From Simmondsia chinensis (Eukaryota > Streptophyta > Magnoliopsida > Caryophyllales > Simmondsiaceae), in the NCBI GenBank assembly GCA_018398585.1, contig JAGTTD010000001.1, positions 9,798,501 to 9,862,500 on the forward strand: a stretch of 64,000 nt of DNA, given 5' to 3'. Each line of letters opens with the position of its first letter. The first letter of the stretch is position 1. Positions 1 to 11,000 of this stretch are shown here, in pieces. The notes below the pieces were generated by a model. The model was not told the origin of the DNA, made no database searches, and was given only the letters and a program-made list of their open reading frames with translations. A program made the position numbers and the translations under genes.

Positions 1-49
1 TTAAGTTAAAATCCACCAAATGCTTTGGCCCATTTCGTAGGCTTTTTTA

Positions 50-72
50 ATATGCCAGTTGAACTGGCATAT
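50..72. repeat. 23-bp perfect palindrome
   Basis: An 11-base arm (ATATGCCAGTT), one centre base (G) and the exact reverse complement (AACTGGCATAT). Nearby degenerate echoes (gttcaactggg near 91, aattgaacta near 120) suggest a short inverted-repeat or MITE edge, but I could not define an element. Function unknown. Confidence 0.8.
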
Positions 73-179
73 CAAATTAAAGCGCGGTAGTTCAACTGGG
101 ACATTTTACTTTTTATGACAAATTGAACTAGCTTGCTAATATACCACTTTTCAAATTATTTTTGCAAAGTATACTGAGT

Positions 180-475
180 TGCTAAATGACTCAACCCGCT
201 GCACCCTCTCTCTTCTTTATTCTCTCTCTTTCCTCATAATAATCATTTTCCTCATCATGTTTCCCTGTCTCTGTCCTCTAACTCCCTCTCTTTCTCTCTC
301 GGACTCTCTCTTATCTCGCCATCTCTTCCCTCTCTCACCTACACTCAACACTTCACTTCCTCTCCCTCTTTCCTTTTTACTCTCTCTTCACTTTCACCAA
401 CTCTTGTCTCTCACCCACTCTCAAGCCTCCAAGAAAACATACATGTAAGCCTTCCTCCACAAGTTGTACTCAATA
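180..475. other. CT-rich gene-free tract
   Basis: Strongly pyrimidine-biased sequence made of short runs of ctctc and ttcc. An open frame here would encode only a Leu/Ser-rich low-complexity peptide, which the base bias explains by itself. Further downstream a TATA-like ataaatag lies near 585-592, ahead of the CT-rich repeats, so the stretch may belong to a retrotransposon U3 or leader. No gene is supported. Confidence 0.5.
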
Positions 476-717
476 AGACAATACCTTACCCTTTAAACAT
501 AGGGTGACGTCACTGCACATGTCAACCACTGAGCAAAGCCATTTGCTTTTCTTAGAGCAACTCATTACCAACCTCCTAAGCTCTTATAAATAGCAGCATA
601 TACCTCCATATTCAAGACAAGCTCCCTCCTAGATACCTTCTTCTACCCGAATACTCTATTTTGTCCTCACACTTTACACTCTCTTTAGCTAAGTCATACC
701 TCAAGACTTGACCCGTC

Positions 718-958
718 TTTGTTATCTTCCTCTCCCCGAATACTCTATTCTCTTCAAATACTTACTCTACCCCGAGTACCTTACTCCATCTCAAGTATCC
801 AACTTTCCCCAATACCCAACTCTCTCCAAATATTCAACTCTCCCCAAATACCTAACTCTCCCCAAGTACCCCACTCTCCCCGACATCGAACTCCCCCCAC
901 GTACCCAACTCTGTTCGACTTTCAACTCTCTCAAACATCCAACTCATCCCCAAGTACT
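718..958 (+). repeat. Degenerate CT-rich minisatellite, unit about 15-18 bp
   Basis: Imperfect tandem copies of a unit like aactctccccaaatacc run from about 720 to 958. In one frame they read as repeats of P-K-Y-x-T-L. The periodicity explains the open frames here, so I do not call a protein. The array sits just upstream of the LTR-like end at 959-1157. Confidence 0.65.
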
Positions 959-1157
959 CTATTAGAGGAGAGAATCATTGTAGATGAGAGTATTAGGAAA
1001 GTCCTTTTAAGGTTAGGCTAATTAAACTTTCTACCATTCTTCACTAGTAATATGCTCAAGGGGAGGTTAGTCACTTGTTTATGTATCAATACTCTATAAA
1101 TAGTGCCCTCCTTGTGCCGTTGTCATCATTCAATCAATTTAAACTTTGTGTTTTAAT
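959..1157 (+). repeat. LTR remnant of an old copia element
   Basis: The segment ends directly before a tRNA-Met-type primer binding site (1159-1170) and carries a TATA-like ctataaatag near 1093-1102, about 65 bp before its end, as expected for a short copia LTR. The left edge is uncertain: tattagaggagag at 959 would fit a mutated TG start, but the LTR may extend further left. No partner LTR was found. Confidence 0.5.
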
Positions 1158-1158
1158 A

Positions 1159-1170
1159 TGGTATCGGAGC
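1159..1170 (+). other. Primer binding site (initiator tRNA-Met type)
   Basis: TGGTATCGGAGC differs by one base from the TGGTATCAGAGC site that primes reverse transcription from initiator tRNA-Met in most plant copia elements. It fixes the orientation (+) and the left end of the internal region of this old element. Confidence 0.75.
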
Positions 1171-1286
1171 CTCTAAGAGTCTCTTTCTTTTCTCTTCTTC
1201 TCGGTCTCTATTAATTCTTGGTTTTTCCCTTATTAGTTCTCTAATTGCTATTCATTACTATTATTTTAATCTTTTAGATTCTAAAT

Positions 1287-1686
1287 AATTAATCTATGGC
1301 AGCTTATCATCGCCCACAACCTCACCCCCCCCCCCCCCCCGGTGTTGATGGAGGGTAGTTCTTCCCATATTGGCACCTCCTCGACCACCAGGGTGGAGGG
1401 TACTACCCTTGATATGTTTGATTTTCCGTGTATAGGGACCATATTAATAGGACTATTGCTCAATGGACTAACTGATATTGGCGCCGCCATCTCCGGCACT
1501 TCATTTTCCCATGTGAAGCCACAGGGACCTCAATTTTTTATGTTGGGCATCCCCTACTCCCTCCCTCCCTTTCCCCTTCCCTCGACTGCCACTTGCCACC
1601 CCATTACTACCACCATCACCTTAGCCTTTGGAGAGGCAACACTAGTGCCAAACCAACCACCATGGTTCCTGGTGGCTATACCCTAG
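1287..1686 (+). pseudogene. Decayed 5' coding region of old copia element
   Basis: About 125 bp after the PBS an ATG opens a frame reading Met-Ala-Ala-Tyr-His and then a poly-Pro stretch encoded by 16 consecutive C (1325-1340). The position is right for the start of gag, but the frame is soon broken and I recognise no domain. The C-run probably slipped and shifted the frame to that of the ORF at 1342-1686. Gag identity is inferred from position and from the clear gag remnant at 3325-3857. Confidence 0.4.
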
Positions 1687-1689
1687 GTA

Positions 1690-3320
1690 GCGCCCACTTT
1701 GGGCTGGGTTAAGATGGCTTCGGTCACCTCCCTCAAAACTCTAATTTTATACAACATTCCTTGTGCTTCTTCTATTGTCTTATATCTCTAATATTATTAC
1801 TATAAAATTAGAAAATACTTGTGACTACCCTACTTGGATGGTAATACCCCTGCTCCCTAGTGCACATAATATATCCAGATGGAACCACAATTCCTAGTCC
1901 TGAGCACTTAAACTAGGTTAGGACTGACTAGAGCCTTCACTCTTATATTGTGAAGCTTGATGTATTTGCTTAGCAAGTGCACTAAGTCATATCAAGTAAT
2001 AAAGAAGTGAGAAGAATATAGTTTCATGAGGATTATTATTGAATGAGTACCGAAATTAGTAGTTTCAACACTATTTGAAAAATCGAAATTTATAGTTTTT
2101 GAAATGAAACAAACAAAATGAAAAATAAAGATGTCTACTGATTTTTTTTGAAAGGTTTTACGATTTAATAATGTCCAAGGCATCCGATTTCACCTAGTTG
2201 CATTAATACGCCTTTCAACTCTCGGTATTCAAGTTGTTATTACATGTTGATGGTCAAAAACCTTAATTTACTAAATATTCTCTCGAGCAATACTTAGCAT
2301 ACTCTTTTACATATTAGCTAATCAATCTCTTGCATGAATTTAAATAAGAATAGAGTTTTGTAAATCCATGGTTTTTGCTTCAGATCACACAAATCATGTT
2401 AATTAATCTCTGGCATTCGCTCAATTTATGGTATTTATCACTTTAGCACTCATCATAAACCTCCTCTTAGACTCATTAGGAATTATTATAGGCTTTGAAA
2501 GATGATCAAGCATTCAAAACTCATGAAAAACAATGCTAAACATTCGAACGACGCAATAAACAAACTTTGAATATGTTGAATTAGAAAAGGCCGTACATTT
2601 CAACTCAGGCTACATCATAGACCTGGAAAAGCAAACTTAATTCATGGTAGGCATAATATAAAGTAAAATTAAGACAAAATCCATGAATTTAAAGAAGAAA
2701 AGGATAGAAAAGAACTTAAAGTGAAAATTTTCAAAGCAAACTCTTCTTCCTTCCTTCTCTCCTACTCTCACGGTTTTCTCCTAAGTTTTCTACTTTGTAT
2801 TGAGTTTTTGCTGTATGAATTGATGCGTAAACTCTTCCCAAACATCCCTATTTATAGTATATGAGGATGGGAATACATGAAATAAAACATTACATAAACT
2901 TCACTCCCATTACACCTCTTCGCCCATTATCAGCTTTTGCATCAAGTGTGATGTGTTCTTGAATTGCTAAAGAAGTCCTTGCTATTGATTTGCTAGAATT
3001 GCCGCCCAAAATTGCATTTGCAAGAAGTTGTGTAAGTTGTTGTTTCATCTTGCTAAAACTGTGTAGATCTGATGAATTTAGCCCATTTTTTGCTTTTGCA
3101 TGATGTATCTTGCATTCACTTGTTGATGTTTATGATAAAACCTAACAAGAATTAGCATAAAATGAGTGTTTTTGCAAGGAAATAACAATAGAAGCGAAAA
3201 GAACAAAAGCAATAAAAATTTGATGGAAAATGGTTAGAAAATGAACCTAAATGATATGAATAATTATGTATTAAATTAGACTTATCATATTGCTCCCACT
3301 TTTTCTCAACTTTTACTTAA
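1690..3320. other. Non-coding block interrupting the old gag
   Basis: This AT-rich stretch separates two parts of one copia gag. It starts near a plant-repeat-like motif (caagtgcactaagtcat, about 1975-1990) and ends near gacttatca (about 3280-3290). The appearance is that of a solo LTR or LTR-derived repeat, but I could not prove matching ends or a target-site duplication. No coding potential seen. Confidence 0.4.
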
Positions 3321-3324
3321 TGTC

Positions 3325-3857
3325 ATTGTCTGACACCCCACTTGTTAAGCCATGTGGGATGCCCTAGGGAAGAAATTTCAAAAGCACTCGTTTGCCAAAT
3401 AATATGAATTAAGAACCCAAATTGTCAAACTTGTAAAGATGGAAACTATGGAAACCTATCTCTCCAAATTAAAATCAATTGTGAATGACATAGCTTCCAT
3501 AAAGTCGCACATTTCAAACAGAAAACTAGTACACTATGCCCTATCTGGGCTCTTAATTGAATGTGCTACTTTTGGTATTCTCACCTGAAATAATTCCCCC
3601 ATTTCTGCTTTCTAAGTACTCAAAACTATAGTTTTAAAGGAAGAGGGTGCCCAAAATCATTACCAAGGTCACCCACCCACCTAACAAAATCATGCTCTTA
3701 TAGTTGCAGGTGCAGGTTCACAAGGATCTAATCCTGTTTGTGGTGGTCGTGGCCAAGGAAATAAGGGACGCCACAATGGTCGCCTTGGCAATTGACGAGG
3801 CCGTTCTGGTGGACAAAATCAACAACATCACAAAGGTCATAATTCGAATGCACTCAA
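3325..3857 (+). pseudogene. Copia gag remnant (UBN2-like domain plus Gly/Arg-rich tail)
   Basis: One frame with a few stops reads like plant copia gag. It has W-D-A-L-G-K-K-F, then L-R-T-Q-I-V-K-L, M-E-T-Y-L-S-K-L-K-S-I, L-V-H-Y-A-L-S-G-L, and a Gly/Arg/Gln-rich tail before the nucleocapsid. The zinc knuckle and pol are missing because the family-A LTR starts at 3858, inside the tail. It belongs with the PBS at 1159. Confidence 0.75.
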
Positions 3858-5704
3858 TGTTAGAGCTAGTGTCCTAGGGTACCCAATTTATGTGAGCATT
3901 TTTTTCAAGTGGATAAAACTTGTTCATTGTTGTCTATATGTTGCGAGTTTATATGCATGTGATGGTTTTTATTTTTCAAAGCATGTACCATGAGATGGAA
4001 GAAGTCCTTAAATGATATTTGTTATAACTATTTTACTAACTTATGAGATTATGCCACTGATACTCTAATAACAGATAAAATGGTGTTAAATCTACAATTC
4101 GTAGTCAGTACTAAGTTTAGGCCACTTGTTTGTTAAGAATATAATGTACCATTTAGATAACTTGTCTTGGGTATGTGGATGATGATCTAGAATGTTATGT
4201 TGGTGTATTATAATATGATAGCTACAGTAAATGGACCACATGATTTGCTTTTTTCTGCGCTACTATCAGAAGTGAGTAATTCATATATTTGTTTATACAA
4301 TGACTCCAAATGCGGCAAATAGCCTAGACTTGTGCATGGAATGTTAATTGCTTTGCACTTGAAGGATTAGATTATTATGTGTAATCGGGATCCTACGCTC
4401 GTTGGGTAATTGCATGAAGTATGGCTGGAACAGATATTTTGCTAGTAATCTACCTAGAAAAATGTCTCTTTAGAAGATTCATAAGTATTCAAATTGATTC
4501 AATAGACTTTAGCCAGAGCATTCCTTATGTTTGACATCTGGAATTAATACAGAAGTATTTCTCTGTATTGGTGAATTATTTGAGAATGGTGAGCTGGGAA
4601 TTAAGAAGGAAAAGGGAGAAACAATGACAATAGTTGTTTGTGCTACTTTCGCATTAACATTTAATGGAACAGTCAATTGTGAGTAAACTATTACATGGAA
4701 ATTTGATATGTAAGTATATATGTTTCTAGAGTGTACTAAAACTTATTCAGTGAAATTAAGTAATATTAAATGGTAATCAATTGCTATCATTAGATGATAA
4801 TCAAATTTGACCAATTTGGAGCTAGGAATAAATTGTCCTTAAGGTCCCTATGAAAGCCTCAAAATTATGCATCTAGAGAAATCAAGATAATTAATGAGAT
4901 GATTTATTTATTAAAGAGTCGAATAAATTAGTTTATTCAACCCAAAAATTCACGGTATGAATTTATACAAAAAAGACAAATCACTAAATTACACTCAGGC
5001 CAATCAGCAAAGGTAACGATCTGCGTCGCCTCCACCTGCGCCAATCAGTGCGAGACATGTGTTGCACGCTGGGCACGCCTCTGCTGGTGATCCGTAACTT
5101 TCGGCAAGGACTAATCACAGGGTGCCACATGGCACCCAGTGACGCTTGTGTGCGGTTTGCACGATTTTTATGTATTTCGATAATTATTTTGGGTGTGTTT
5201 TAACTTATTTTAAAAAAAAATTTTATTTTTACTTACTATTTTTAATTAATGAGTTAGTTTTGGCTACCTATATAAGATATAGATTGGCTTATTAGGGTTT
5301 AACAATATGTTTTCCCGCATGGTTTTTGTCCCAATTAATTAGTGTATTAAAATGGAGAAATTCCTTCTTCCCAATTAATTCCTAAAACTATTGTAAAAAT
5401 TACTTGAACTCACGACGCCCACATTTTAGTGTCTAAGAGGAATTGCAGAGAAGATCTCGAAGGTATCATTGGAGCATTTTTACGCTTGTGGTCTACAATG
5501 AGGTATGAGATTTCTCGACTGATACTTTAAATTCGTATTTCGTTGTCTTTTAATGGTTGTCATCTATGATATGCATTGTTATCTCTAATTAGAGTAGAAA
5601 ACTTGTATATATTTAAAATTGGAATTCTAGATCATGATTCCGCTTTACTAGATACTATCGTTGTACGTAATTTTATTTTGTGAGATTAAAATTTCCTACC
5701 AACA
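3858..5704 (+). repeat. 5' LTR of copia family A, copy 1
   Basis: The LTR starts TGTTAGAGCTAGTGTCC and ends CCAACA, followed by a decayed PBS (attgctattagtactg). It aligns along its length with the LTRs at 33284-35455 and 42193-44411: shared blocks include gccacttgtttg, the actt(a/g)tcttggg block and the ggtccct block near 4850. A TATA box (TATATAAG) is at 5269-5276. A GC-rich patch at 5000-5160 holds a hairpin at 5120-5137. At about 1.85 kb it is shorter than its relatives. Confidence 0.85.
5120..5137. repeat. Hairpin in the family-A LTR
   Basis: GGGTGCCA and TGGCACCC are perfect 8-base arms around CA. The hairpin lies about 130 bp upstream of the TATA box, in the U3 part of the LTR. A role as a protein-binding site is possible but not shown. 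Confidence 0.6.
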
Positions 5705-6918
5705 ATTGCTATTAGTACTGGACTCTGATTATTTATGATGTGCATGAGGTCTATGATGGGAATAATTGAAAAACTTTGCTTAGATATGAATTTATGATGA
5801 GATCATACAAAAGTATATAATCATCATTGTTGACTATGGTCATATAATTGGTATATCTTTAACTGTTTATTTATATTGTTTAAAATTCAACTAATGGAAT
5901 GTATTCATCAATGTTTATTTAGTTTTTTTGGTTTATGGATGTGAAAACAAGATTTTTATAATAAGTTAAATTCTTCATATAATGATCTAATGAGATTAGA
6001 TAACTTAATTAATATAATAGGATTATAGTCAATTAAAATATAAAAACTTTATTTTAAATCAAAAAACATTTTTTTAAAAACATATGGAGGCCACCTGACG
6101 TCACTAGGTGTTGTCAGCATGCATCTGCTAATGTCTGAATATTAAAAAACAAGGTTTTTTATTTATTTTATTCGAGAATAAGATTATAAAAGGATTATGT
6201 TATAATTTCTATTTTTCCTAAAAGAGTTTAGAAAAATAATTGACTCATATAATTGACTTAAATTGGTATTATTAAATAAGTTTTAATGACATGATTAATG
6301 GGAGTAATTTATATATAGTCCTGATTGGATTAGGATAGTAATTTTAATTACGCTATTCCTATTAATTAGGTTATGATAAGGTAATTAAAAATCCACTATT
6401 TGTTTAAAAAAATCAAGTGGGAGCGAGGTTCAAAAGCTGAAAACTTATTGTCTCCCTTACTGGTCTAACAGTACGGTGGGACTGCATTACTCCTCGAGAA
6501 GGATGTTGATCCGCGGAATACATGGTTAGACTTTTGTTAGGATCAATTGAATGCGGCCTCGCCGACGTGGAGTATTTTGTGACCTTGTATATGGTTTACA
6601 CTTGACAAAAATACTACATTAGCCTCCTCTAGGAACTTTGTTGTACTATTTTAGAGTCTGAGGAAAGAATAGTGAATTATTAATATTTAGTAAAGATTTT
6701 ACAAGAAAAATTTAATAATAGAGAAACCTTCTCAACCAAGCTAAGCTTATTGTGGCCTCACTTACGGGGAGTAACGAGAGGGTAGTTTGCGTTCATCATT
6801 GTTTTCATTATGATTGGTATAGTGAATACCTAATTAATAATGATTGCTAAGTTTTGATAGAAATAATATCATGGGTAGATGCATAACTCGCATTAATTTA
6901 CATGTTTGAAGTGTAATC
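5705..6918 (+). other. Long untranslated leader of copia family A, copy 1
   Basis: About 1.2 kb separate the LTR from the gag ATG, with no coding potential. The block at about 6400-6690 (caagtgggagcgaggtt, the ctccc-ttactggtctaacagta segment, ggtttacacttgac, cattagcctcc) is conserved in the other family-A leader at 36910-37190, although the two elements differ greatly elsewhere. Single copies of the palindromic units arrayed in the other leader occur near 5980 and 6170. Confidence 0.7.
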
Positions 6919-7615
6919 ATGACGATTGCTGGTGCATTGCATTCTATACTGAACGATAACCTACTTACAAGACTGAATTGCCCTAATTTGAAAATCAAAC
7001 TAGATATTATGCTATCGCATGAGGGACATGAGTTTGTGTTAACGTAACCCTGTCCTGCTATTCCTGCTAACAATGCCACCGCTACTGTTAAGAAACATTA
7101 AGAGTGCTAGATTGAGTCCAATGAGTTAACCAGGTGTTGCATTTGGGCTTCCATGTCTAATGTTCTCAAGCGTCAAATGATTGAGATGAAGACAATAGCG
7201 GAGATGACAAAACACCTTAAGAAGATGTTCGGTGGGCAAGATATAGGAGCTTATGAGAAAGCTCGTGTTTCTGAAAATGCCTGAAGGAAGTCCAGTTCTA
7301 GAACATGTTTTAAAAATGATAGCTAATCTAAATGAACTGGAACTCCTTGGTGCTATGACTGATGGTCAATCACAACAAGACATTATACTTGGCTCTTTGG
7401 CCAAGTCCTTCACTCAGTTCAAGCTGAAGTGTAAAATGAATAATAATGATTATTTGTTGCCTGAATTGATGAAAGAGCTGCAAGTAGCTAAGTTGGTGAT
7501 AAGGGCTAAGAGGACTGTTCACTTAACCCAAGCATCCTGGATGGGGAATAGGAAATCGCCAAAAAGGGACGTCTGGAAAGAAAATGAAGGGGCAAAGCTG
7601 CTAGTGTAGCAGCTA
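6919..7615 (+). pseudogene. Copia family A gag (decayed)
   Basis: An ATG at 6919 opens Met-Thr-Ile-Ala-Gly-Ala-Leu; the frame continues with K-I-K-L-D-I-M-L and, after stops, L-K-R-Q-M-I-E-M-K-T and H-V-L-K-M-I-A-N-L-N-E-L-E-L-L-G, then S-L-A-K-S-F-T-Q-F. This is the copia-type gag polyprotein seen in TNT1-like elements. Several stops and at least one frameshift (near 7250) make it non-functional. Confidence 0.8.
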
Positions 7616-8025
7616 AGCCAATAAAAAAGAGGCCTTCAAAAGAAAAGAGTTTCTTCTATGGGAAGGATGGCCACTGGAAGTGGAACTTCTATGAATACTT
7701 AGCTAATGCTTCTACAAAGGCAAAGAAACCATCAAGACAAGGTATGGAGATATCTTATATGATTGAGTCATGTATAGTTGAGAGTCCATTAGGATCCGGT
7801 GAGGGGAATCTAGTTCAACTAACCACGTTGGCAATATGTTGCAGGGAATCAGGCTAACTAGGAAGTTGCATGATGGAGAGCTACACCTAACAGTAGGAGA
7901 TAGGAGGTGCTTTCTAGTCTTAGGAGTGGCAGACATTAGCTTAGTCTTTAGCAGCAGAGTTTTAATTTTAAAGAACTGTCTTTATGTACCCAAGTTATGC
8001 AAGAATTTGATTTTGTGTCACGATT
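7616..8025 (+). pseudogene. Nucleocapsid knuckle and protease remnant, copia family A copy 1
   Basis: The K-E-K-S-F-F-Y-G-K-D-G-H-W-K-W-N-F segment aligns with the usual CX2CX4HX4C zinc knuckle, but all three cysteines are replaced while the histidine remains. The protease active site would lie near 7790-7800, where the frame is damaged (E-S-P-L-G-S-G). The following G-I-R-L-T-R-K-L and N-C-L-Y-V-P-K-L segments are the normal end of a copia protease domain. Confidence 0.7.
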
Positions 8026-8221
8026 AGTCAATGATAGATATTCAGTTGGTTTTGGAAATGATTTTGTCATTAAGAAAAGTAAATTGTTTATTTGCAAGGA
8101 TACTATTATGGATGGTTCATCCATTTTATTACCTAATTAAAACTCTACCAAATGCATGTTCAAATCTAACACTAGTAAACTAAGAGTATCTCCTAAAAGA
8201 AAATGTTAGAAAATAGATAAT

Positions 8222-8960
8222 GCTTTCAAATGGCACCAACACCTGGTCATATTAATTGTCAAAGGGTTAGAAGACTAGTGAATGAAAGATTAATAGAGTC
8301 TTTATACTTGAAGCCCTTGTCAGTCTGTGAATCGCATAGAATGAAAGAAGACTAAGTTTGTCTTTAAGAATAAAGGCAACAAAGTTAGTGACTGGCTTGA
8401 GCTAGTTCATATAGATGTGTGCAGACCAATGAATGTTCAAGGAAGAGGAGGGTATGAGTATTTTATCACCATCACTGATGATTGCTCCAGGTAGGGGTAT
8501 GTTTACTTTATGAGACAGAAATCTGACTCTTTTGAAAAGTTCACAGAGTTCAAGGCTAAAGTCCAAAATTAGATGGGCAAAAATATTAAATCACTTCGAT
8601 CTGATAAAGGTGGTGAGTACCTTTCACGAGAGTTTCTAGATTTCCTAACTGCATGTGGGATTAGATCTCGGCTTTTTGCACCGGGCACTCTACAGCAGAA
8701 TAGTAGTGTAGAAAGGAGAAATAGGACGTTGTTAGAGATGGTAAGGTCCATAATGAGTCATGCTAATTTTTACCGCTATCATTTAGGGGTTATGCCTTGG
8801 AAATAGCAGCTTATGTTCTTAATTTGGTACTTATGAAGTCGGTTCCTAAGACACCTATGGAGTTGTGGACTAGGCGCAAGCCTAGTATAAGATATTTTGG
8901 TATTCGAGGATGTCTAGCACTTATGTTGAAAAAGAATCAGACAAGTTGGGATCTGGAATA
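8222..8960 (+). pseudogene. Copia integrase remnant, family A copy 1
   Basis: GAG-pre-integrase and rve core pieces are spread over frames. Recognisable segments are P-G-H-I-N-C-Q-R-V-R-R-L-V-N, D-V-C-R-P-M-N-V-Q, S-L-R-S-D-K-G-G-E-Y-L-S, and P-G-T-L-Q-Q-N-S-S-V-E-R-R-N-R. The three acidic positions of the DDE triad can still be read, but stops and frameshifts separate them. The K-T-P-M-E-L-W segment lies near 8848-8868. Confidence 0.8.
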
Positions 8961-9299
8961 GAAATGTGTGTTTGTAGGTTACCCTAGGTGTACAAAAGGT
9001 GGTCTTTTATATAGTCTTTATGTCCAAAAGGTATTAGTTAGCGCAAATGCCAAATTTCTGGATGAGGATTTTCTAATAGACTATAAAAGTTAGAGTCATA
9101 TAGTGTTGGAGGAATTAAAAGATATTGACTCTACTTCTAAATGGTTTGATAGATCTTAAGATAGAATTGGTGTCTCGGATACATCTGCACATCTGTGGTT
9201 CATTCCGAGACAATTCCAGGTACACAAGAGCCTCGACATAGTGGGAGGATTTTCAAGAAATCTGACAGGTACTTGTATGGCGCCTTTTGTGGTGGAGGA

Positions 9300-10050
9300 A
9301 GATGATGTATTTGATCCCCTTAGTTATGATGAGCCACTCGATGACAAGGATGTTGACCAATGGCTCTTAGCAATGAGAGTGGACATAGAATCTATGTATT
9401 CTAATCAAGTCAGGGATCTTGTAGAAGCGCCTCCAGGAATTAAACCCATTGGTTATGAGTGGGTCTACAAGAGGAAAAGATGAGTGGATGGGAAGGTAGA
9501 GATGTTCAAGGCAAGACTAGTTGCTAAGGGTTATACCCAAAAGGAAGGTGTTAATTACGATGAGACCTTCTAACCTGTAGCTATGCTTAATCCATTTGGA
9601 TACTCTTGCCCAATAAAGCTCAATATGATTATGAGATATACAAAATGGAAGTCAAAACAACTTTTTTGAATGGCAGTCTTAATGAAGACATCTATATAGT
9701 TCAACCATATGGGTTCATTGGTAAAAATCAAGAGCATTTGATATGGAAACAGAAAAGGTCTATTTGTTGACTAAAGCAAGCATCTCACTCATAGAGATGC
9801 AATGAAACGATTAAGTTCTATGGTTTTGTTCATTCAGTTGATGAACCATGTGTGGACAAGCATAATATAGAGAAAGTACTGACTTTCTTAGTATTGTATA
9901 TGGATAATGCCCTACTCCACAGGAATGATGGGGGAGTTTTATTAGATATTAAAATTTGATTGTCAAGTAAGTTCGATATGAAAGACTTAGGAGAATCTAG
10001 CTATATTCCTGAGATCAAGCTCCCATAGTCTCTAGAATTCTGGGGACGCT
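9300..10050 (+). pseudogene. Copia reverse transcriptase remnant, truncated
   Basis: The frame reads D-K-D-V-D-Q-W-L-L-A-M, G-I-K-P-I-G-Y-E-W-V-Y-K-R-K, then after a stop K-A-R-L-V-A-K-G-Y-T-Q-K-E-G. A shifted frame gives M-K-D-L-G-E-S. It breaks off soon after the I-K-L position that normally leads to the end of RT. RNase H, PPT and the 3' LTR are missing; from about 10050 the sequence belongs to the gypsy antisense ORF. Confidence 0.8.
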
Positions 10051-10599
10051 TGATCTAATTGTTGAAAGAGCCACCTGCCACTTGCTCCCAGCTTCTCTAA
10101 AAGAGAGATCATCATTCTTAGTGGTGAAGAAGGAATTGATCTTGGAGGTTTGACCTATAAAATGGTGAACATCAAAAGGAGTTAGATTGAAACTTAGCTT
10201 CTGAAAACAACAAAAGTAAGGGGAAGTAATATTACCTCTGAAACCTCAGCTTGAGGCAAAAGAAGCACTTCTAATCTCATCTCTGCCATAGGAACTTCTA
10301 CTGGTTCTTCAACCGCAAGGACGTCTTCTTACAATGGAGCCTATGAAAAAAATACGTGTATGTTAGAATCAAATATGGTTTGAAACATAAGGAGTTGGTA
10401 AGCCAAGTTATAGAATTTACCTTCAAAGATTTTCTCAATGGAGATTGAGCTTTTTGGGAGGGGCAATAGTTCATGCACAAGGCCCTAGTCTGAAGAAGCT
10501 GGGAAGGAAACCTACTTAGAGGGCAAGCTTATTATTGGCTCTACAACAGAGGTAGCCATGTCATCTCCTTTTTCAATACTCGAGCTCAATTGTTTAGTA
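10050..10599 (-). pseudogene. 3' portion of gypsy antisense ORF (plant-mobile-domain-like gene), with introns
   Basis: Read on the minus strand this continues the ORF found at 17391-18633: if the CACTA element and one GTA copy are removed, the frame runs I-Q-S-T-K-Q-L-S-S-S-I without interruption. Two intron-like gaps follow, one from ggtaaattc to ttcatagg (about 10423-10327) and one from aggtaatatt to tataggtc (about 10245-10150), both GT...AG. Acidic and Ser/Leu-rich segments follow (V-E-E-P-V-E-V-P-M-A-E-M). Several stops make it a pseudogene. Confidence 0.6.
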
Positions 10600-10611
10600 C
10601 ACCACAAAAAA

Positions 10612-11000
10612 AGTGACTACTACCAACAACATGATTATTGTTGGCAATGGCAATTTTTTTGTTGGTAAAGGCTTTACCAACAGAAATCGATTTGTTGGTA
10701 CACTGTTGGTATTTCCATTGTTGGTAAAGGCTTTACCAACATAAATTTAAAGTTGTTGGTAATACCTCTACAATAGCTACAATTATTTATTTGATGGTAA
10801 AAGTTATACCAACAAAAGCTTTTTGTTGGTAAAGGGTATTACCAACAAAATATTTTCTATTGGTAAAGGATATTACCAATAATAAATTCTTTATTGGTAA
10901 ATGATATACCAAAAAAAATTTTTCTGTTGGCAAAAGTTTTACCGACAAAACAATATCTATTTGCAAATGGTATGCTACCAAAGACTTATTTTGTTATTAC
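10612..11000. repeat. CACTA left subterminal repeats
   Basis: Many copies of TTGTTGGTAA and its reverse complement alternate, often as near-palindromes such as tgttggtaaaggctttaccaaca. In known CACTA elements such subterminal motifs are the transposase (TnpA-like) binding sites; the role here is inferred from position and repetition. Confidence 0.85.

Noticed and set aside
179..1021. Open frames in the CT-rich region
   Set aside because: Composition (Leu/Ser/Pro/Tyr repeats) follows directly from pyrimidine bias and the tandem units; no domain and overlapping frames are equally open.
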